A stretch of 15,000 nucleotides of DNA, taken from contig KV908683.1 in assembly GCA_002005505.1 (NCBI GenBank), forward strand, positions 92,605 through 107,604, written 5' to 3'. This stretch comes from Botryococcus braunii (lineage: Eukaryota; Chlorophyta; Trebouxiophyceae). The first letter of the stretch is position 1. Every line of letters starts with the position of its first letter. Of this stretch, positions 8,114 through 15,000 are shown piece by piece. A model generated the notes under the pieces. The model was not told the DNA's origin and made no database searches. It saw nothing but the letters and a program-made list of their open reading frames with translations. A program made the position numbers and the translations under genes.

Positions 8114-8365
8114 AGTCATTCCGTAGTGTTTTTGAGACGTCTTGTTGTCAAAAACCCTGACTCACAGCCTGATCTACATTCACTCTTATCTGTGTTTAGC
8201 ATCGTGTATGCATGTTTCAGATCAAGAGAAGATCAGCCTGACCTGTTAAAACTGCTTCCACCTTGTGATGGTGTTGATGTTGAGAGTATTCACATATCTG
8301 GATGACACATGTGTGTGTCTTATTATCTGTGATTTATAACATTAAATCCAAACTGGATCTTGCAG
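8114..8365 (+). repeat. LTR spliced copy, 3' LTR copy
   Basis: This is identical to 611-862. Its presence in both LTRs shows that the processed duplication is part of the replicating element and not a later local event. Confidence 0.88.
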
Positions 8366-8374
8366 GATCCACAT

Positions 8375-8390
8375 ATGCTGGGCCCAGCAT
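8375..8390. repeat. 16-bp perfect palindrome at the 3' LTR flank
   Basis: ATGCTGGGCCCAGCAT reads the same on both strands and begins two bases past the LTR end. It belongs to the host target site and may be chance or a preferred target structure. Confidence 0.6.
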
Positions 8391-8424
8391 GCGCATATAT
8401 TTATTTAGAACCTAGGGGCCCAGA

Positions 8425-8502
8425 GAACATACATCAACCTCCTTTCCACCCGCGTGGCAAGGCCTAGGAGGTTGGGGAAGAAAGGAGGTTGGGTGTATGT
8501 TC
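8425..8502. repeat. Imperfect palindrome (22/23-bp arms, ~33-bp loop)
   Basis: The arm 8425-8446 pairs with 8480-8502 over nearly its whole length, with one extra base and one mismatch beside it. Extra partial pairing occurs in the loop (CCAC/GTGG at 8447-8456). A transcript would fold into a stable hairpin of roughly 22 bp. It could be a small-RNA precursor, a miniature inverted-repeat element, or a cruciform-prone site. No flanking direct repeat is evident. Confidence 0.65.
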
Positions 8503-8517
8503 GGTGAAACGGGGGCA

Positions 8518-8523
<6 letters not shown>

Positions 8524-8588
<65 letters not shown>
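8524..8588. repeat. (TA)n microsatellite, ~65 bp
   Basis: About 32 uninterrupted TA units, preceded by the related CATATATG. Just a simple repeat. Confidence 0.98.
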
Positions 8589-8591
<3 letters not shown>

Positions 8592-9660
8592 TAGGCTGGT
8601 TCCAGGGACGGGACACCGTACGGGTACGGCTGCTCCAGCGTCACCCCACTAACCCAGGCATCCCTTCAGTCACACTGGCTGGTCCTGGATGTAATGTTTC
8701 CTTCCTTCCAGGATCCTGGTGGATTATTGGATAATCCAATTTGGATTCCAGATGCATCGGGCAAACAAGTGTTTGGACTCGTTACAAAGGGTTAGTCATA
8801 ACAAAGAGGACTCGGAGGATTTGGTTTGCATCGGCAAATCCTTCCAAGGCGAGCATGGCTTCAAGCGACTCACAAGATGGATTTGGCAAGAACTTCTCGC
8901 CAAATTCTTCGCCCCGCAGGATCATTCGTCACATCCAATCTTTAGGACGGAGCGCGCCCGGAATTTGCCCTTGCACAGCGCCTCAGGCGGCCTCAATGGG
9001 TCACGAGATGGGTCACTCGACTTCTTACGCCACTTAACGGTCCGGGTGAGAGTCTTTGAAGTCCGGAACGATCTCGTCCACAGGCAATACAGCTTCTCGT
9101 GAGGTAAAAGCTGAAGAAATATTTTCCTTAAGGATTGCAAGACGCTCAGATGAATGTGGAGGATCGAACTGTCCTACTGGATGCATGAAACGTGGATCGG
9201 GAGGCTAGGGCTTGCCGTTGCCTCTATAACTGCCTGGCAGCCCTATACATTACTTTAATAGCAACTGTACTTAAACAATTTCTCTCAGAATTAATTATCG
9301 GAACCTGTCGCATATGTCGGATACACGAACGTTTGTCGCTTTTTCTATGAAGAGGTAATCGTCGGCAGAGCGGCTGCGATTGACTTCGATCACTGTGCTT
9401 TCTTGGAACTGAAGTACCAAGGATTACAAGTGGTGAGTCATGGGTCTGTTGGAGTACTAAAGTGTCTCTGGAAAATCGTCAGGAGCACCCGGAGGCTGCT
9501 CTTATAATTGTGCCCCAAACATTTGATTACAGAGCCAAAGTGCATGAAAACTAAAATAAATGACTGCTGAAGGAAGGCATATGCTTTCTGATAATGTTCA
9601 TTTGCCGCTATCAAGCATCAAGTTATTACTTGGAGGCAGGAACCTGTGAGTTTTTTCTGG
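8589..9660. other. Non-coding stretch, nothing identified
   Basis: Mixed-composition DNA. Two open frames near 8719-9102 overlap in different frames, have no recognisable motif and are not supported. Short inverted repeats occur (for example ATTTGGC/GCCAAAT near 8881-8906) but none is long. I see no tRNA, rRNA or known element. Confidence 0.5.
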
Positions 9661-9673
9661 CCATAAGCCCCCC

Positions 9674-10500
<827 letters not shown>

Positions 10501-11618
10501 CCTCAGAAACATGGAACTCAAACAGGTGCGGGCGCGGGGCCTGCAGGCTGATGGGGTAGATGTGGAGGCCCCATTTAGAGAAGGGCTGCCATGCGGGAGC
10601 GTCAGAGGCATGGGCCGTCCTTGGGGTACTCTCGACATTGTGGGTGCACGGCCGGGCAGTCCCTGGGCAGGTCCCGCAGCCCGCAGTCTCGCCAGACCAG
10701 GAGGTCCTGCTGGGGCTCCCCTGGGCTACCCGCCTCGGCTGGGCCAATGCGAGCCTCAGCCTCCCCGTGTGTCCCGAAGCTCCCAGCAGCCTCCACAACG
10801 CATCAAGCCTCTCTTGGGAGTAAGCAAGCCTCTCTGTTTGCTGTCCTGTACTTCAAAGAATAGCGTCCGCACGGCATTAGCCATTGTAAAGGCTCGAATC
10901 CGGCTTGGGAAGGTTCCCAGTCATTCACACTGAAGAACTGCAGAAAAAGCCCGGTGTGAGAAGCTGACGACCGATGTCAATTGCAGGACTGGCTGTGAAC
11001 TCTTCCTTTTCAGACGAGCAGGTCTGGGTATCCTAATATGAGGATTTGTAAGAGCTTTGCGGTCGGGAACGAGGCGGGACACAGGACCAAATGTGAAGGA
11101 CTTCAAGACTGGAATGCAAGGCTGGCCTGCAGCTGTGGAAATCGGATTGAGATGCCAGATGCCTGGAAGTTCTCATTGAAGTTATGAGAAAGTTGGGGAG
11201 GTGGGGGAGGAGCCGGTAATAATGAAGTTAGGTTTGAGATGCGTCAGGGGTTCGCTTGAAGTGAAGTCAGGATTGGGAGGAGGGATGGAGCCAATTGTAA
11301 GTGACTCAGGATCAAGATGCAGGATCAGGACTCTTGAAGGAAGAGAGATGGGGAAGGGGGGGGTTTTTGGGGATCCGGTATTGACATACGGTAACAAGTA
11401 GTATTGGAAAGAGGAACTAGGTTCTGGCTGTGGGCCGAACGATTGTTATATTGGAAGGTTGGTAGTTCGAAATCCAAGCCTGTTTTAACATGAAATTGGG
11501 GCCGTTTTCTGCTCGATCGAGCCTCCCCGTGTCGTGAAACGAGTATGCGGCTGGGTCTCTGGTTAGTATATAACAGATACATGCAAGGAAGTACCTACGG
11601 CAGGTGCTCCTCAGAAAG
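10501..11618. other. Spacer with GC-rich then purine-rich segments, nothing identified
   Basis: Positions 10510-10800 are GC-rich with overlapping open frames on both strands; none has a recognisable domain, so an exon here cannot be shown or excluded. Positions 11150-11400 are G/A-rich on the + strand, with loosely repeated GAGATGC and TCAGGA words. They contain a possible G-quadruplex of G runs at 11350-11372. Confidence 0.45.
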
Positions 11619-11620
11619 TT

Positions 11621-11660
11621 GCAAAGGAAGCTGAAGGAAGCTGAAGGAAGCTGCAAAGGA
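11621..11660 (+). repeat. Short tandem repeat, decamer CTGAAGGAAG
   Basis: Two exact CTGAAGGAAG units (11631-11650) sit between partial units GCAAAGGAAG and CTGCAAAGGA. Minor tandem duplication. Confidence 0.8.
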
Positions 11661-12173
11661 AAGTGTGTCCAGAATTGATCTTGCCATCACAGGCTCCGGT
11701 CCTGATAATGGATGCCTTATGAGTGCCTTCTGCTCATCCGCATGTTGCAAGGCAGCCGTGCTGACTCATGTGGAGCTTTCAGTCTTCATGAACCTTTTTT
11801 ACATGATCTCGGAAGCATGTCTCCACACCAAAATTTTCTGTTCCCAATCCTCTCTGAATTCAGGCGTTGTTTCCAACGCACCTGAGAATTGCACGACTTT
11901 AGTGACGCTCCTCCCAAGTGTTCCTTTGCCCCCCCCCCCCCAAAAAGGCATTGGAAAAGCAAGGAAAATGCTTGGATGGATGAGGATGAAATATATGTGA
12001 TGCAGTGTGATATGGTATGTGTATAAGATGCACATCATTTCTAATGAGGTCTTGGTGACGGGCCTGCAGAAGCTGCGACCAATGGGAGAGCGGGAACAGC
12101 AGCTGGCCTCACATTTTCTGCAACCACCAGCGCCGAGTCATTGCCCTGTGGGTCCTCTCTCCCTCCCCCCCCC
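11661..12173. other. Non-coding stretch with a 13-C run
   Basis: Nothing gene-like is supported. A run of 13 C occurs at 11929-11941. The nominal 111-codon frame at 11665 crosses that run, so it is unlikely to be coding. Confidence 0.45.

Positions 12174-12255
<82 letters not shown>
12174..12255. repeat. (CT)n-(TG)n microsatellite
   Basis: A short CT tract (12174-12187) joins a pure TG tract (12187-12255). It follows a C-rich run (12165-12174). The composition repeats the TC-then-TG order of 9675-9925. Confidence 0.97.
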
Positions 12256-12257
<2 letters not shown>

Positions 12258-12489
12258 TTTCTTTCTCACTAACTCCCTCCCTTTGTCTCTCTCGTTCCCT
12301 CTTTCACACCCATATTTACACTCCACAGCCACATTGAACACCTGCCAAACACATGCACGGACACACATGCAACCAAGTACATACACATACAGGACACAAT
12401 AGACTTGCCTTTTCAAAATGTATGGCTTTCCTTTTCCTTTTTCCACTTCGTTTACCACACATAGAGACTCATTCCACCCCCACACACAT

Positions 12490-12490
<1 letters not shown>

Positions 12491-12569
<79 letters not shown>
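12491..12569. repeat. (CA)n microsatellite, 79 bp
   Basis: About 39 uninterrupted CA units, preceded by CACACACATG. It is the reverse complement of the TG tract 235 bp upstream, so the two could pair in one RNA or DNA strand. Confidence 0.97.
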
Positions 12570-12571
<2 letters not shown>

Positions 12572-12897
12572 CCCTGATAACACCTTTTTTGCCTTCTGAA
12601 TGGTGTGAATCGTACAAAACAAAAAGTGTTTCCACCCCCTCTGCCCTGCCCCTTTGTCCTGCGCGCACAGGAGGCCCTCGCCGCCAACACCAATCAAGGG
12701 AAGCAGGAGGCGACAATGGATCTAACATTACATGCATCATACATTATCAGAATCATGCCATATAGCTAAGTACGTCTTTTAAATATTTTTACAAATTTAT
12801 GGCAATGTATAGTTATTAACAAGACTTGCAAATACTATTTTTACTAGTAAGTTTAGTATATTAGCTATTAAATTAAAAGCACAAGGCGGTGGTGCAG
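12570..12897 (+). other. AT-rich spacer, probable intron before the LRR exon
   Basis: Positions 12760-12880 are markedly AT-rich, then the sequence changes abruptly to GC-rich coding DNA. The LRR frame is closed upstream by TAA at 12869-12871 and begins in the middle of a repeat, so an earlier exon must exist. Possible 3' splice sites are GTGCAG at 12897 and GGACAG at 12914; which is used cannot be told. No clear pyrimidine tract is seen. Confidence 0.45.
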
Positions 12898-12898
12898 G

Positions 12899-15000
12899 TG
12901 CTTGGGAGGGACAGGGTGTAATGGGCCCCTGCCCGAGCAGTTGGGGAAGCTAACATACCTGGCCATGCTTGACCTGTCCAACAAAGGCACGAGCGGGACG
13001 CTGCACTCCAACTGGACCTTCTTGACGGACCCAGCAACGGAAAACCTGTTGGATCCCCAACAGGCCTTGGCCCGAGCGGAGTTCGCGACCCTCAACCTGA
13101 ACCTGTCCCGCTACGAACTCAGCGGGACAGTTCCCGCAGAGTGCTGCAACCTGACGCAGCTGGAGCAGGTGATCCGCTTGCGCAACATCATCAACGGGAC
13201 ACTGCCGGCCGCCTGGAGCCAGCTGGCGCACCTCACCTACCTGCGCCTCTCCTACAACCACCTCAACGGGTCGCTGCCGAGCGCCTGGGGCAACCTCACG
13301 GAGCTCAAGGCCCTGGGCTTGTTTGAAAATAAGCTCACCGGCCCGCTGCCGCGCTCGTGGAGCGGCATGCGGGCGCTGATGTCAGTGTACCTCTCGAACA
13401 ACAGCATCTCCGGAACGCTCCCGAGCGAGTGGGGCAACCTCACACGGCTCGCCGAGCTGCACTTGGACCTGAACAGAGTGAGCGGGCCCCTGCCGAGCAC
13501 ATGGGGGAGGGGCATGAGCTCGGTGTTGGGCCTCCACATGTCGGACAACGGCCTGTCGGGGACGCTGCCGAGTGAGTGGGGCAACCTGACGCTCCTTGAG
13601 AAGCTGCACATGAACCAGAACCGGCTGAGGGGGAGCCTGCCGCGCTCGTGGGGCTGGATGGGCGCCCTGAGGGAGCTGAAACTGTCCAACAACAGCCTCT
13701 CGGGGTACCTGCCAAGGGACTGGGGGAGCCTGGCGCGGCTGGAGGTCCTGGAGCTGGACTCGAACAACCTCACGGGACCCCTGCGGGCGGAGTGGAGTGG
13801 CATGGGGGCGCTGCAGAGTCTGGACCTGTACACCAACAGGCTCAGCGGGACACTGCCGCACGAATGGAGCAACCTCACGCAGATCCTGAACCTGGACTTG
13901 TCCGACAATCGGGTCAGCGGGACGCTTCCGGAGACCTGGGAAGCAATGGAGGGCCTGCAGTGGCTCAATCTGGCGTCCAACGAGCTCTCGGGGGGCCTGC
14001 TGGCCGGCTGGGGCAGCTTTGCGCAGCTCATTACGTTGAGCCTGGGGAGCAACCGCCTTGGGGGGGCCCTGCCGGGCGCGTGGGCCAATCTGACGCAGCT
14101 AACCTGGCTCGACCTGTCGCGAAACAACCTCACGGGGGGCCTCCCGCGGGAGTGGGCCCAGATGGGCAGCCTGCAGATCCTGGACATGACCATCAACGGT
14201 CTGACGGGGACGCTGCCGAGCGAGTGGGCCGTCCTCCAGATGCTCTCCTTTCTGGAGCTGTCCACAAACGCCCTCAGCGGCTCCTTGCCGGCCGTCTGGG
14301 CCAACCTGACGAGCCTGGCCGGCATCCGCATGGCCCAGAACGACCTCAGCGGGCCGCTGCCGGATGACTGGGGCAGCTTGTCGAGCCTCATTGTGCTGGA
14401 TCTGTCCCACAACAGCCTCGATGGGACACTCCCGAGCTCCTGGGGAAATCTCACAGGGGGCATGTTGAATCTGCAAGGCAACCGACTGAAGGGCACGCTG
14501 CCGGGCAACATGAGCATCTCCCCGCTGGTGGTGCTGCTACTGTCTGGCAACGCGCTCACTGGGGCTCTCCCGGAAGAGTGGGAGGCGCCCGGCCTGCAGG
14601 TGCTCAGCGTTGGGAACAACCGGCTGCAGCCGCCGGTGCCCAACGGCTGGTGGAACGGGACCAGCTTCCCCAAAATCACGCTGCTGGATGTGGGGGGCCT
14701 GATGCGGGACACTGCCGGGGGCAAGGGCTGGAAGGGGCAGGTGTGCCGGGACGCCGCGGTCTTCCAGCGGGACAACCCCAAGAAGCTGGCGAGCATCGTG
14801 GCCCAGAACCTGTTTGACGCTCTGCCGGTGGACATCGACATGACGGCGAACATCTTCTCGGACCTCAACTTGGAGAACCTGCTGCTGAGCATCCCCACGG
14901 ACTCCTTCGACAGCATCGAGGAGCTGTGCAAGAACAAGGATGTGGCCACGCTGCTGGGGTCCCTGTGGGGCACCACTTTTGGGTTTCTGGTCCTCGGGAC
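12899..15000 (+). CDS. Plant-type leucine-rich-repeat membrane protein, internal/3' exon (both ends missing)
   Basis: One uninterrupted frame of about 700 codons runs to the window end. It holds about 23 leucine-rich repeats of 23-25 residues with the plant-specific form LxxLxLSxNxLSGTLPxxW, plus one longer unit (about 43 residues) near 12985-13115. A tryptophan after LPxx is present in most repeats. N-glycosylation sequons (NLT, NGT, NNS) recur, so the array is probably outside the cell or in the secretory pathway. After the array comes a non-repeat segment with cysteines (VC near 14740, LC near 14928), then from 14942 a hydrophobic run that looks like the start of a transmembrane helix. The protein is thus likely a type I membrane receptor-like LRR protein. 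Whether a kinase or other domain follows is beyond the window. No signal peptide or start codon is visible. Its ligand and function are unknown. Confidence 0.92.

Larger units (their letters stand above)
1..8373 (+). mobile_element. Ty1/copia LTR retrotransposon, 5' end cut by window
   Basis: The element has direct LTRs, a primer-binding site, gag, protease, integrase, reverse transcriptase, RNase H and a polypurine tract. Integrase precedes reverse transcriptase, the order that defines Ty1/copia (Pseudoviridae) and excludes Gypsy. The visible 870 bp of the 5' LTR match the 3' LTR except at 274 (G) versus 7777 (C), so insertion was recent. Three features are unusual: an extra ORF before gag, a half-tRNA-type primer site, and a processed duplication in the LTR. 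The coding region is not intact, with an insertion in the pre-integrase region and an in-frame stop before RNase H. This copy could move only with proteins from another copy. Target-site duplication cannot be tested because the 5' flank is outside the window; the 3' flank begins TATGC at 8374. Confidence 0.96.
7273..8373 (+). repeat. 3' LTR, complete, 1101 bp
   Basis: It starts TGTTGGA directly after the polypurine tract and ends TCCACA. These are the TG...CA ends of LTRs and form a short imperfect inverted repeat (TGTTGGA against TGTGGA in reverse complement). The first 231 bp have no partner in the window because the 5' LTR is truncated. A TATA-like box lies at 7417-7422. The rest repeats 1-870 and carries the same intron-containing unit (7644-8073) and spliced unit (8114-8365). 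Confidence 0.93.

Noticed and set aside
8719..9102. 127-codon open frame
   Set aside because: Non-ATG start, overlapping alternative frames and no recognisable domain.
10887..10902. GGCTCGAATCC, resembling a tRNA T-loop
   Set aside because: No cloverleaf or acceptor stem could be drawn around it.
12138..12740. Open frames through the TG and CA tracts
   Set aside because: Their length comes from simple repeats lacking stops; the flanks show no domain.
13252..14976. 574-codon open frame on the minus strand
   Set aside because: It is antisense to the LRR exon, whose + strand frame shows regular repeats. The GC-rich repetitive coding sequence leaves few stops on the other strand, and the translation has no recognisable domain.

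Overview
The window looks like nuclear DNA of a plant-lineage eukaryote, most likely a green alga. Four things point there. The retrotransposon primer-binding site matches the anticodon arm of plant-type initiator tRNA. The introns are spliceosomal, GT-AG, with TACTAAT-like branch sites. A GC-rich leucine-rich-repeat (LRR) gene has the plant-specific (PS) repeat form. Long TC, TG and TA dinucleotide tracts lie in AT-richer spacers. No species can be named from the sequence alone.

Layout. Positions 1-8373 are one Ty1/copia retrotransposon on the + strand. Its 5' LTR is cut by the window edge and lacks about 231 bp; the 3' LTR (7273-8373, 1101 bp) is complete. The two LTRs differ at one base in the 870 bp that can be compared, so the copy is young. 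Inside are a half-tRNA-type primer site, an unusual extra ORF (891-1511), a gag-protease ORF (1477-2991), integrase and reverse transcriptase (4259-6553), RNase H (to 7234) and a polypurine tract. The pol region is broken twice: by a 1.3-1.4 kb non-coding insertion in the pre-integrase zinc-finger region (about 2931-4302), and by one in-frame TAA at 6551.

The most striking structure is inside the LTR. A unit of three exon-like blocks separated by two GT-AG introns is followed, after a 40-bp linker, by the same three blocks joined exactly at the splice junctions. Each LTR therefore carries an unspliced and a spliced copy of one transcript segment in tandem, as expected if a spliced RNA was reverse-transcribed and fixed in the LTR.

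Positions 8374-12897 are intergenic or intronic: an imperfect palindrome (8425-8502), a TA tract, a TC/TG tract of about 250 bp, pyrimidine-rich DNA, and a TG tract and a CA tract in opposite orientation. I can support no gene there. From about 12898 to the window end on the + strand runs one long exon of a GC-rich gene for an LRR protein with about 23 repeats of near 24 residues. It ends at the start of a probable transmembrane helix. Its 5' exons and its 3' end are not identified or lie outside the window.
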